Translations under genes and position numbers: made by a program | Notes under the pieces: generated by a model | Seen by the model: the letters and a program-made list of their open reading frames with translations, nothing else | Databases searched by the model: none | What the model was told of the DNA's origin: nothing | In this document: one piece after another, positions 45,801-51,800 of the stretch | How positions within the stretch are numbered: the first letter of the stretch is position 1 | Layout: every line of letters begins with the position of its first letter | Source of the DNA: Ahaetulla prasina | Taxonomy: Eukaryota; Chordata; Lepidosauria; Squamata; Colubridae | NCBI RefSeq assembly: GCF_028640845.1 | Contig: NC_080541.1 | Span: 179,902,502 to 179,966,501 of the forward strand | Length of the DNA: 64,000 nt | Direction of reading: 5' to 3'

Positions 45801-46929
45801 GTGTTAGTGATGCTGCTAAACTCTTTTTTTTTTTGGTCTCCAAAGCAAGTCATTGATTTTGTTTGTTTCCAGAATTGGGATTTGTGAATGAATGAAAAGC
45901 AGTAGGGAAAAGGTGGCCTCTGGGCTCTTTGAGCCACCTGATTGTTCCAGATATGAGGCAATGCTGCTGTGAATAATCTAGAAAAATCTGCTTTTAGATT
46001 TAGATCAATGAGAGACATGAAATGAGGGGTGTGAATTGAGCATCATGGGCAGCTGGGGGTGGGTGGGGAAGAGATTTTTTTTTAAGCTGATAGGTTTGCA
46101 TAGGCAAAATCAGAGCAGTGACAACATTCACTTCTATTTGCCTGGGCACAAGAGGTTCACCCAGAGCAGAAATAAAGCTCAGATCAAATTTGGCCATTTA
46201 TCAGAATCATCCACCAATCACTGAAATGTTTGATTTGTTGTCTAATTGTATATGGGGTGGGGTTCTCTTATCATTTAGAGAGAACTTGGTATCACAGAGT
46301 TGGAGAACCACCGATATAATGAGAATCACTGATTACTTCTAGGTTTAGTAACTCCTCTGACCACTGTTCCTGTTTCTGTCATTTTGAAGGCTTTATTGCT
46401 TCCACTTTGTATAGCTTATTGTTACTGTAAAATAGTTTTCTGAAGAAATTGAGATCAGTAATAGCAGCTGATATATTAAGACCTTCAAAAGTTCTCTACT
46501 TTAACTTCTTAAAGGAGTCTGAACTGATATAATTGAATGTACAACGATTCTTTCATCAGTGTTTTCACATTCCTAGATTTCTGGTTCACCGGTATTCTGT
46601 CCTGCAGCAACATGCAGAAGCGAATGGCTTTGAAGGACTTGACATACCTGGTGCCAATAAAACTGGTTACCATGATGATTCTGATGAGGCAAGTGACATG
46701 CACCTTTCTAGGTAGTCTTGGTTAGCTGAGAACTGTGAACTGTCTTTCTATATTGTTCAGCATATGTCAGTTTAAAAAGACAATCTGTTTTCTGAGATAA
46801 TGGGGATAAGAACTGTTTTAAGAGACTGGCTGGCTTCATATTAACCGCAGCCAGATTTGAGAGGAACTCTTCATTCAAAATGCTAATTAATGTATATATT
46901 TTTTTTCTGTTCAGGATTTGTTGGAGTAA
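21066..46929 (+). CDS. SORT1: Sortilin, exons 2-20 (exon 1 outside the window)
   Basis: Sortilin is a type I Vps10-domain sorting receptor. It cycles between trans-Golgi network, endosomes and cell surface, carrying ligands such as pro-neurotrophins, neurotensin and lipoproteins. Nineteen coding exons (entered separately) join in frame to 2175 nt, 724 codons plus TAA. The human protein is 831 residues from 20 exons, so only exon 1 (signal peptide, propeptide) is missing. The product begins [13 protein letters not shown] and shows Asp-box repeats of the propeller ([24 protein letters not shown]), the cysteine-rich 10CC module (exons 15-17), one membrane span (exon 18), and a tail with YSVL and a terminal acidic dileucine DEDLLE. 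All introns are GT-AG except the last, which is GC-AG. Spacing and phases agree throughout, so this looks like a functional gene. The orthology call is by recognition of the protein. Confidence 0.97.
23195..23268 (+). CDS. SORT1: SORT1 exon 3
   Basis: Acceptor TTTCCAG, donor GTAAAG. 74 nt, starts in phase 0 and leaves two bases. Encodes [18 protein letters not shown] and the start of the QSKLYRS strand. Confidence 0.95.
23269..23980. other. SORT1 intron 3, first part: nothing identified
   Basis: A 136-codon minus-strand open frame at 23528-23938 has no recognisable domain and is taken as chance. Confidence 0.4.
24012..24124. mobile_element. Inverted-repeat MITE, about 113 bp
   Basis: Left end CAGTGTTTCTCAGTCTC and right end GAGACTGAGAAACACTG are perfect inverses. 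The middle has GAGTTGAAATCCACTC, related to the GAGTTGAAGTCCACA block of the palindromic MITE at 9033. The target duplication is unclear (CTCCAGAG versus CTCTAGCA). Confidence 0.7.
24294..24478. mobile_element. hAT MITE of the CCGGTT-type group, 185 bp
   Basis: Begins CAGGGTTGAAATCC and ends GAATTTCACCACTG. It has a perfect 8-bp duplication GCTTAGAG at 24286-24293 and 24479-24486. The internal CACCAAGCCACGCCCA is shared with the copy ending at 35993. Confidence 0.85.
24716..24794. repeat. AT dinucleotide microsatellite
   Basis: About 39 uninterrupted AT units. Apparent IYIY ORFs across it are artefacts. Confidence 0.95.
24795..24870 (-). mobile_element. BovB / Sauria-SINE type 3' end fragment
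   Basis: On the minus strand: CCATGGGGTCGCGATGGG, TTGGACACGACTTTGCAACT and then a CAA/AAC repeat tail. This is the well-known 3' block shared by BovB LINEs and the SINEs they mobilise in squamates and ruminants. Only the last roughly 75 bp are present, followed by the AT microsatellite. Confidence 0.75.
24871..25010. repeat. AT-rich palindromic repeat tract
   Basis: Alternating blocks of TATATATAA, AACATTATATAT and their inverses, ending in a CA-type run. It probably grew from the adjoining microsatellite. Confidence 0.7.
25218..25320 (+). CDS. SORT1: SORT1 exon 4
   Basis: Acceptor TTATCTTAG, donor GTAGGA. 103 nt. Encodes the Asp-box-like [13 protein letters not shown] and [12 protein letters not shown]. 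Contains the sequon NNTF. Confidence 0.95.
25608..25845 (-). repeat. tRNA-derived SINE (second subfamily)
   Basis: On the minus strand the head CATGGTGGCGCAGTGGTTAG with a GCAGGTTAACTC box B is followed by a body containing ACCCAGATTGTTGGGG, ending in ATTGCTATTGCTATT. The + strand at 41378 holds another copy. Confidence 0.75.
26653..26817 (+). CDS. SORT1: SORT1 exon 5
   Basis: Acceptor CCGTCTAG, donor GTAAGA. 165 nt, phase 0 to 0, 55 codons. Encodes [14 protein letters not shown] and [17 protein letters not shown]. The first third ([11 protein letters not shown]) is the least conserved part by comparison with the human protein as I know it. Confidence 0.95.
26924..27328. mobile_element. Mariner-like non-autonomous element (degenerate)
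   Basis: Starts GACTACTTATAGTCACAAT and ends GTAAGTCAAGGGCTACTA. The inside has CCCATGATCACATGATCGC and GTCAGTGGGGAAACC, matching the copy at 11507 in inverted arrangement. Lies in SORT1 intron 5. Confidence 0.55.
27448..27704. mobile_element. hAT MITE (CAGGGCTGGGCAATTAA type)
   Basis: The right end read outward-in is CAGGGCTGGGCAATTAATTT, a widespread vertebrate hAT terminus. The left end CAATCTTGAACATTTTG is degenerate. Flanks GTCTAGAT and ACCTAGAT (6 of 8) fit a decayed nTCTAGAn target. Confidence 0.55.
28378..28451 (+). CDS. SORT1: SORT1 exon 6
   Basis: Acceptor TGTTCCAG, donor GTAAAT. 74 nt. Encodes [20 protein letters not shown] and a conserved cysteine (VCLAKW, with the Trp codon split across the intron). 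Confidence 0.95.
28452..29604. other. SORT1 intron 6, nothing identified
   Basis: AT-rich, with no repeat ends or extra exon recognised. Confidence 0.4.
29605..29654 (+). CDS. SORT1: SORT1 exon 7
   Basis: Acceptor TTTCCTAG, donor GTAAGT. 50 nt, the smallest internal exon. Encodes [16 protein letters not shown] with an NGS sequon and the partner cysteine. Confidence 0.93.
29655..30807. other. SORT1 intron 7, nothing identified
   Basis: No repeat or alternative exon is supported. Confidence 0.4.
30808..30938 (+). CDS. SORT1: SORT1 exon 8
   Basis: Acceptor CTCTTCTGAAG (weak polypyrimidine end), donor GTAAGA. 131 nt. Encodes [12 protein letters not shown], then [16 protein letters not shown]. 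The split Lys codon (A|AA) confirms the acceptor position. Confidence 0.93.
31185..31870 (+). other. Unassigned 177-codon ORF region ending in AATAAA and an A-run
   Basis: In SORT1 intron 8. An open frame at 31185-31718 gives a Ser/His-rich product without a domain I recognise. About 130 bp after its stop come CTTAATAAACAGGAAC and an A-rich stretch, as in a retroposed transcript or an LTR end. Base composition is more C-rich than the neighbouring intron. It could be an old retrotransposon piece, a processed pseudogene or chance. Confidence 0.25.
31992..32136 (+). CDS. SORT1: SORT1 exon 9
   Basis: Acceptor TTTATCTAG, donor GTGAGA. 145 nt. Contains the Asp-box SLDEGETW and the highly conserved [19 protein letters not shown] block. 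Confidence 0.95.
32648..32803 (+). CDS. SORT1: SORT1 exon 10
   Basis: Acceptor TTTCCCAG, donor GTGGGT. 156 nt. Encodes [20 protein letters not shown] and [17 protein letters not shown], with an NITS sequon. Confidence 0.95.
32804..33794. other. SORT1 intron 10, nothing identified
   Basis: Contains a short AT run near 33295 and a CAAA run near 33685. No gene or transposon ends. Confidence 0.4.
33795..33901 (+). CDS. SORT1: SORT1 exon 11
   Basis: Acceptor TTCAATCAG, donor GTTTGT (a less common +4 to +6). 107 nt. Encodes the Asp-box-like TFDEGGEW and [18 protein letters not shown]. Confidence 0.93.
34485..34587 (+). CDS. SORT1: SORT1 exon 12
   Basis: Acceptor TATTTACAG, donor GTAATG. 103 nt. 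Encodes [20 protein letters not shown] and [12 protein letters not shown] 1.3-kb hAT element sits 105 bp downstream in the following intron. Confidence 0.95.
35271..35349. repeat. Inverted repeat inside the composite hAT
   Basis: GCAGCTTTCTGAGATTTGG...GTAGTG faces CTACACAAACACAC AAAATCTCAGAAAGCTGT. It could be the remains of a nested foldback element. Confidence 0.7.
35380..35845. repeat. Minisatellite, about 105-bp unit, 4-5 copies
   Basis: The block GTGTGAAAGTTGGTTTTTGA followed by GCTTTTTGTGGCTGTG, a GTGAAGTGCAGC block and GTTGTG runs repeats with starts near 35401, 35508, 35617, 35722 and 35821 (spacing 107, 109, 105, 99). Copy length varies mainly through the GTTGT pentamer number. Confidence 0.9.
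36117..36282 (+). CDS. SORT1: SORT1 exon 13
   Basis: Acceptor TGTTACAG, donor GTATGC. 166 nt. Encodes [12 protein letters not shown] (Asp-box) and [13 protein letters not shown]. The hAT element in the preceding intron ends 124 bp before the acceptor. Confidence 0.95.
36631..37058. mobile_element. Mariner-like non-autonomous element
   Basis: Starts CAGGTAATCCTAGATTTA after TA. It contains CATTAAGTGAACATCACT, GTGATCACATGACTTGTGG and a tail with TTTTACAGTTTTGACCAG, as in the other copies. Lies in SORT1 intron 13; the right end is degenerate. Confidence 0.6.
37133..37185. repeat. C-rich low-complexity tract then A-run
   Basis: CACCCCTCACCCC-type repeats passing into an A8 run, in SORT1 intron 13. 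Confidence 0.75.
37368..37558 (+). CDS. SORT1: SORT1 exon 14
   Basis: Acceptor TATTTTAG, donor GTGAGT. 191 nt. Encodes the last Asp-box [29 protein letters not shown] and ISYTIDF at the end of the propeller. Confidence 0.95.
37702..37975. mobile_element. Mariner-like non-autonomous element (partial)
   Basis: Starts CAGGGTAGTCCTTGCCTAC. It contains CAGTCACATAATCACCAT and CAAAGTCAATGAGGAAGC, matching the 11507 family. The right end was not found and the downstream part may be cut by the next element. Confidence 0.55.
38100..38358. mobile_element. hAT MITE, left end unclear
   Basis: Same family as 15929: TGAAAATGGAGCTTGGGAGC, GTCAAACACAATGCTGATGT, then GAGTTTGACACCCCTG at the right end followed by CTCTAGAC. 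The left terminus CAGGGGTGTC is absent, so it is truncated or rearranged. Confidence 0.65.
38664..38853 (+). CDS. SORT1: SORT1 exon 15 (10CC module)
   Basis: Acceptor TTTCCTCAG, donor GTACGC. 190 nt. Cysteine-rich: [18 protein letters not shown], then CICTLDDFL and a Cys codon split with exon 16. These cysteines form part of the 10CC disulphide module. Confidence 0.95.
38854..40311. other. SORT1 intron 15, first part: nothing identified
   Basis: No extra exon or transposon ends recognised. Confidence 0.4.
40312..40402 (+). repeat. tRNA-SINE tail fragment
   Basis: GTAAGCCGCCCTGAGTCTTC and GGGCGGGATATAAATGCAAA with an A-rich end, nearly identical to the tail of the SINE at 13433. 5'-truncated. 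Confidence 0.8.
41036..41365. mobile_element. Mariner-like non-autonomous element
   Basis: Starts CAGGTAGTCCTTGATTTA. It contains TTGTTAAGTGAGTTTTGCC, CATTGACTTTGCTTGTCAG, GTGATCACATGACCC and GTCACTTTTTCAGTGCCG. It is the cleanest copy of this family here, but its right end is lost. Confidence 0.7.
41378..41546 (+). repeat. tRNA-derived SINE, partial
   Basis: GATGAGGCAGTGGTTAAAAT head, TGCAGACTAACTAACTGCTC, then AAAATGAGGACTTAGATTG body. Same subfamily as 25608 (minus strand) and 10008; the 3' tail is lost. Confidence 0.65.
41599..41682. repeat. 84-bp foldback repeat
   Basis: Arms GGAGGTTTCCAGACTG and CAGTCTGGAAACCTCC are perfect inverses, continuing imperfectly through GATATCATCCCAC/GTGGGTTGATATC. 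Probably a small MITE; no clear duplication seen. Confidence 0.75.
41845..42015. mobile_element. Mariner-like fragment
   Basis: CGCTTAATGAACAATTCTCA, GCAATGTGATCACATGACAT and CAAGGACTCTCTGTAG relate it to the 11507 family, right half only. Confidence 0.5.
42016..42713. other. SORT1 intron 15, last part
   Basis: Contains a short GT-rich tract near 42472-42500; otherwise nothing identified. Confidence 0.4.
42714..42830 (+). CDS. SORT1: SORT1 exon 16 (10CC module)
   Basis: Acceptor TTGTCCTCCAG, donor GTAATT. 117 nt. Encodes [20 protein letters not shown] and [10 protein letters not shown], with sequon NQS and three 10CC cysteines including the split first codon. Confidence 0.95.
43075..43965 (-). 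mobile_element. LTR-like structure with inverted terminal arms
   Basis: In SORT1 intron 16. The left arm (about 43090-43235) and right arm (about 43800-43960) are inverse copies. Shared blocks include GGGACACTTATATTTGCCTT, AACCTCTGGTCCTGGTGACC and CAGATTGGATCCT. The core is GC-rich; read on the minus strand it has a TATA-like CCTATATAAAGG (about 43423-43434), as in an LTR promoter, and the right arm has AATAAA. Inverted ends recall DIRS-type elements or two LTRs joined head to head. Family unknown. Confidence 0.5.
43465..43773 (-). pseudogene. Pro-rich 102-codon ORF in the LTR-like core
   Basis: The minus-strand frame contains a partly duplicated module ([12 protein letters not shown] / [10 protein letters not shown]) and a basic end [12 protein letters not shown]. 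It may be a leader or gag-like N-terminal piece of the surrounding element, or only a GC-rich open stretch. No known domain recognised. Confidence 0.25.
43966..44934. other. SORT1 intron 16, last part: nothing identified
   Basis: No further repeat ends or exon recognised. Confidence 0.4.
44935..45043 (+). CDS. SORT1: SORT1 exon 17 (10CC end)
   Basis: Acceptor GCTTTTCAG, donor GTACGT. 109 nt ending in phase 0. Encodes [15 protein letters not shown] and [13 protein letters not shown] closer GT at 45031 (GAGGTCAAG) would leave two bases and break the frame with exon 18, so 45043 is chosen. Confidence 0.9.
45519..45625 (+). CDS. SORT1: SORT1 exon 18 (transmembrane)
   Basis: Acceptor TTTCTACAG, donor GTGAGC. 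107 nt. A juxtamembrane NTSSNST with two sequons is followed by the hydrophobic span [20 protein letters not shown] and the KKYVCGGR stop-transfer. Confidence 0.95.
46577..46688 (+). CDS. SORT1: SORT1 exon 19 (cytoplasmic tail)
   Basis: Acceptor ACATTCCTAG, donor GCAAGT: a GC-type donor after GATGAG. 112 nt. Encodes [17 protein letters not shown] (YSVL is the YxxPhi endocytic signal) and GYHDDSDE. By my recollection the segment between them is about four residues shorter than in human. Confidence 0.93.
46689..46914 (+). promoter_or_regulatory. SORT1: GC-AG intron 19 of SORT1
   Basis: The donor reads GAG|GCAAGT and the acceptor TTCAG|GAT. GC donors are a small minority of vertebrate introns, often with a strong AG|GCAAGT context as here. 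If retained, translation would continue ASDMHLSR and stop at 46713-46715, replacing DLLE and removing the dileucine signal. Confidence 0.8.
46915..46929 (+). CDS. SORT1: SORT1 exon 20, coding part (DLLE stop)
   Basis: Acceptor TTTTCTGTTCAG, then GAT TTG TTG GAG TAA. With the preceding DSDE it completes DEDLLE, an acidic dileucine of the DxxLL class bound by GGA adaptors. Only five codons including the stop; the rest of the exon is 3' UTR. Confidence 0.93.
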   Translation, partial: DLLE

Positions 46930-49900
46930 TGATGTTCTCACTAGGATTGCCCACTTCATGGGTTTGGCTGCTGCTATAGAAGGGCATGAATGCCAACAGT
47001 CCATTTTACTTCCGATATGGATGCCTTTCCCGTTTCTGAGAGAGTCTATATTTCTTTTGCTTCTATCAAATGTCTAAAAACCAACAGAGCTGCAAGAACT
47101 GCATTAGATTTTTTTAAGGGTGAGGGCAAGGTTCTCCAACTCTGAGGAATGAAGAAGGAAAGCTGTTTAATTTAAATATAATTTTATTTTAATCAGATTT
47201 TTCCAGCTCTAAAAGGAGAACTAATAGGACTGTGAAATAAGGATTTCACTAAAATATTAGCATTACTAGGTACAATGTACTACGCTGCTGGAAGAAACTC
47301 CCAAATCCCCAAATGGGAAACCCATACTGCACTCCAACACTGTGATAAAATTGCATTGAAGCTCTTTAGCACGACAACACTCCTAGCAAACAGAGCAATG
47401 AGATGCTGGTCAGAGATGGTGGGTATTAACCAGCATCACAGTGGGCTGTGTGCCAAAATTTATTTTATTTTTGTTTTGTCTAAAATGTAATCAAATGGGT
47501 AGATGTGTATGTACCATGTAACGTAAGGATGACTCCAAGGCTTAAAATGAGTTTGCGGCCCAACATCCTATGATTCCAAGGAACTGAACTGTGAAATTAG
47601 CATGTGTACTGCCATAAATTCAAAAACAAACCACACAGCTCTGGATGGGAAAATCTTAAAATAAGCGGTACAGATCTGTTAGAAGTAAGAGTTATTTAAA
47701 TTGTTTATCTCTTTAGATATTACATTAGTTACATTAGATAAGTTTCTTGAAGGAAAGCTTTGTTACTTGCGGCAGCACTATGAAGGTTTCAGTATTTTCC
47801 TTTCCACTGTTTCCTTGAAAGAAATAGATTGCTGCTTGCCACTTCATCACCATTTTACTATTGTGGATTTATGAGCCCCTCTGTAGCAGTACAGTTAAAC
47901 TGCTCTAATACCCTTGTGAAATCATATGCTTGATTTTCCTAAAGTAATAGAAATTGAATCTTTACAATATTTAATTCAAACTGTCTTGAAATCTAGTTAG
48001 AAACTGATCTACTAGAAAACTAGTTGACCAGTTGAAAGCACTCCAGACCCCAATAGACAACTTTGAATTTTATGTGGGTAGACTTTTGCTTTCCCAATGA
48101 GGCGAATCCAGTGCTTCCCTCCTGCAGTTTCCATCTGTGCTCCGGGAAGTTCTTTGATCCTCCAAAATATATTTGGGGTTCAGGATGGGATGGAAGGAGA
48201 GGAATATTTTCCAATGCATTCAGCAACTTGAGTGAACGTTTCGGTCAGTTGCTGAAGCACAAGTGGGTAAATCCAACTGTAACAATGGTGAGGTTTTTCC
48301 ACTGATGGTGAGGAGAAGAGCTGCAGTTTACAGGCAGTAATACATGGTTATTGAAGTTGAAATTTGAGGTTTCCTTCCTTTAAATTTGGGGAAAACACTA
48401 GGGGAGGATTCTTTATTTTAAGACTATTTTAGGGATTCCATTACAGATACCATGTGTTTGCTTCAGAATATTAGAAAACCATTTCCAGGTGATAACTAAG
48501 CTGCAAAACACTGAGCAATGTTGCTCCACCTCATTGATAAAACAAACAGAATCCTTTTATTTGCACTCCAAAGGAATGTTCATAAACATTAATCTTGGTT
48601 TTTGATGGTTTTTATTCATCCTTTCATTAAAGGATTACACCCACAAGAAAATACACTTGTTTCAGACATATAAATTTGGTCTCTTTCAAAATAAAGAATT
48701 GTGACTGACTTCCTCATTTGAGAGTTGGGCTTGGCAAGTAGAATTTTTTTTTAAAAAAAATGGTAAATAACCTTTTTTTAAGGTCAGTTCTAAATCTGGG
48801 TCTCAGGGTGCTTTGCATGATGATGTTCATCCATCTATTCCCTTCTTTCAGTCTTACCTGGAAAGGATCAAACCAGCAAAAACTATCCATTCAAGGTCTG
48901 TGCAGGAGACTTCTCTTCTTCTCTACTGCCATACTACCAATCTGGCACTTGAGAGATACTTCCAAAGTGTTTGATACTTGAGATGCTGCTATCACAGCAT
49001 TGGAAATCATAGCTGTTGGGTGGGGGAGTATGCAAAGACTCTGGGCTGACTAAAAACGGAGGAAATCGAGCTTATATTGCACTAAATTGGGTAATTACAG
49101 ATATCACCAATTTTATGTTACACAATCTCATCCTGATCTAGCATACACATTCCTATTTGCAAATTGCCACTTTCTGCATTCTTTGGTGATTAATTGTTTA
49201 ATGTTTGTCTTATCATTCATCTTCATTTTCCTTTCCTTTCCTTTCATCTTGATGCAGTCCCTAAGAGTAAGCTTGATCTGTTGGAGAGGCAGTTAGCGTG
49301 TCACTGGTGATTTGCATCAGATCAGTTAGGATTTGTTAGCTGTTCAAAAACTAGCTGGTACTTCAGGAAAGTGCAGGTTACTAAAGTTATAATGCTTTCC
49401 AACTCTCCTTTGATAGCAATAAAATGAGAGTGAGAAGCCTGAAAGCAAGCAGTTGTCTTGAATTTGTCCCCCCCATCCCTCTCAATTCTTGTGGCCTTAC
49501 TGTGGTTTCTGATCCTTTTTCTTCCTTTGTACCATTGCATAATATAATTGAGCCCAAGGTACTGCAGTAATCTTCCCAGATTGTTGATCCCTGATGGAAA
49601 AAGATAAATGCACCAACAGGAATACTCGTAAGACAAGAGAAATGTCAGGAAGAAATGTCTATTCCTGGAAGACCTGTTCCACATAACAATCCCACAAGTT
49701 ATTTTTTGCTTATAGTATTGGATAATACACAAGCACACTTGATATATCAGTAACATGTACAGTGCATGATGTTGCTTAAAGCTCATGGTTACCAGTTCTT
49801 GAACTAAAAGAGATAGATAGTCCTTTATTACACTCTAAAACTATTTAAACATACTTGTGCAGAACCTCCCCTGTGTAGAATCAAATTGCTCCACTAAATT

Positions 49901-50635
49901 GGTTGTGACAACTGAAATCTGGTATTGGAAATGTTGGAGAAAATCTGTCATAGATCTTCCCCAGCACAATGTGTATGTAATAAGTGATTACTTCCTCTTT
50001 CTAGTATATCTCAACTTTCCCTGTGTATTAAGGCATCTCTGAGAGGCTTAGAAATCTTGTTACTGGGTATTTATCTCTCTCAGGCCTGGGACCTCTTCCT
50101 TTGCCTCATTTCTGTTGGCCTTTTCTTCTCAAAGTAGAGTACATTGACTGACATGGTGAGAACATTCCAATAAACTGAAAACTGCCCAGTAAATCAGGGC
50201 TTATGACAGCTACACATCTGCGCTGGGCAGTGGTAGTCTTCCTCCCATAGTGTTGAATATGTAGATAATGTGACATATTTTTCACTGTTTCGTAAGTGTT
50301 GCCCAAGCAACATAGCAACCATGGCAGTGTTGCCATTGCATGCGCTTTGAAACATAATTGTCTTCCTAATGTGCCTGCAAGGCAGACCATTCTTGTTCCA
50401 TACCATCTGTGGGATGGCTACGGAATGCTGTGTAGCCAAAAGCCATTGTTAATAGCACTCCTCTATACAGAAATTTCCTAAGATGTACAGTCTGAGGCAA
50501 CATGCAAAAGATAACACAAAGGAGCCATGTATAGAGTTTTGTAAATATGCCTGGCTATATTATAAATTTGTACTGGTATTTTTCTGTATATTTGCAATAT
50601 TTGGGTTAGAATTAATAAATTGGCTTTTATTTGGA
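46930..50635 (+). other. SORT1: SORT1 3' UTR (inferred)
   Basis: About 3.7 kb of sequence with no recognised transposon, in contrast to the repeat-dense flanks. It ends at AATAAA (50614-50619) in the context GAATTAATAAATTGGC followed by T/G-rich sequence. The length is of the order of the long human 3' UTR. An alternative earlier AATAAA lies near 48691. No transcript evidence is available. Confidence 0.6.
50614..50619 (+). terminator. SORT1: Candidate SORT1 poly(A) signal
   Basis: Canonical AATAAA followed by TTTTATTTGGAGTTTATATT GTC. It is chosen because it closes the repeat-free block and sits in an AT-rich context; other hexamers exist. Confidence 0.45.
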
Positions 50636-50639
50636 GTTT

Positions 50640-51097
50640 ATATTGTCTACCTTTACTCTTTGAGTATCAAAGCTCTAATAGGATTATGTTTACAATTAAG
50701 CATTACTTAGCTCATGTTTTCAGGTTTCCTGCACAATATTCTGGTTTTGTATAGATGAAGAGATCTAGTTTCTATCCCTGGTTTGCCTTCACAATGGACT
50801 GCTTCTTACTCTTTCAACCATTGTGCTCTTCTATACAGTAACTTGACCAATTCTTTGATTTCCCCTGTGAATGAATAGTCTGCAAGGCCTCTCTATTAGA
50901 AAGGTTAGGTCTCTTTCTTTTGTTTCATGGAAGAAGCTCAAGGCCTCAAGACATTTTTCTTTTTGAAAAACTATGCTTCAAATTAAACGGGTCATGAATA
51001 AGAGTGAACAGAAGAGTACCGGGGCATCTGTCCAGATGCTTCGAGTTCCACAAAGTTTGTATTGTTATCAGTCAAGAAATTGCCAAGTCTTTAATGC
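50640..51097. other. Intergenic, nothing identified
   Basis: No repeat ends or coding feature recognised. Confidence 0.35.
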
Positions 51098-51410
51098 AGT
51101 ATTTTTCAACCTCAGCAATGTTAAGATGTATGGACTTCAATTCCCCAGCCTGGAAAAGGACAATTTGCTGTGGGACAACTCACCCCAGGATAATTCAACA
51201 GATACAAAAGTTAAAATTAATTTTGACGGAACTGTGGCCTGTAATAATAAAATCAGTCCAGAAATGCAAGAGTTACAATAATTGCAACGAAAATGTGGTC
51301 ACCAATAATAAAAGTACCTGAATGAAATGATTAATACAGCGTTGAATTGTCCTGCTGGGGGTTGTCCTGTGGCGAGTTGGGACAATGAGTTGTCCCTTTC
51401 CAGGCTTCCA
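51098..51410. repeat. Inverted-repeat element with MITE fragment
   Basis: Begins with half of a palindromic MITE (GCAGTATTTTTCAACCTCAG ... GGACTTCAATTCCCCAGC). Arms at 51148-51185 (GCCTGGAAAAGGACAA ... GGGACAACTC) and 51366-51405 (GAGTTGTCCCTTTCCAGGC) are inverse. Boundaries are uncertain. Confidence 0.5.
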
Positions 51411-51727
51411 TTCTGGGAGGGGAAAGTTGAAGTTGAGCGACAGTTGCACTTTTCATGCTGTTCAGATCTTAATACCGTAGGCATAAAGGCATTAATTCCA
51501 AGTCGATTAAATGCAGAATCATATTTCAAGAGCAAGTGACCTGGTTTCAGACTCTTAGAGATAAGAGGGTAGAATGATATTTTCAGGCTTCCCCACCTGA
51601 AATTGTTTTCAGAATGTATGTAGGTATACGTAGCTGAGGCAAGTAATGGAAACATTCTTACAACACTGATTAACAGGCTAGAAATGGAATATTAAAGCAT
51701 TAAAATCTAATGGTTTGGATGGAATAT

Positions 51728-51800
51728 ATGGCTGTAAACCGCCCTGAGTCCTTCGGGAGAAGGGCGGTATAGAAATTAAATTATAAATAAATAAATAAAA
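51728..51800 (+). mobile_element. L2-like LINE 3' tail fragment
   Basis: GGCTGTAAACCGCCCTGAGT CCTTCGGGAGAAGGGCGG, then an AAATA-repeat tail: the terminal block of the LINE at 16.2-20.9 kb without any coding part. Confidence 0.8.
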
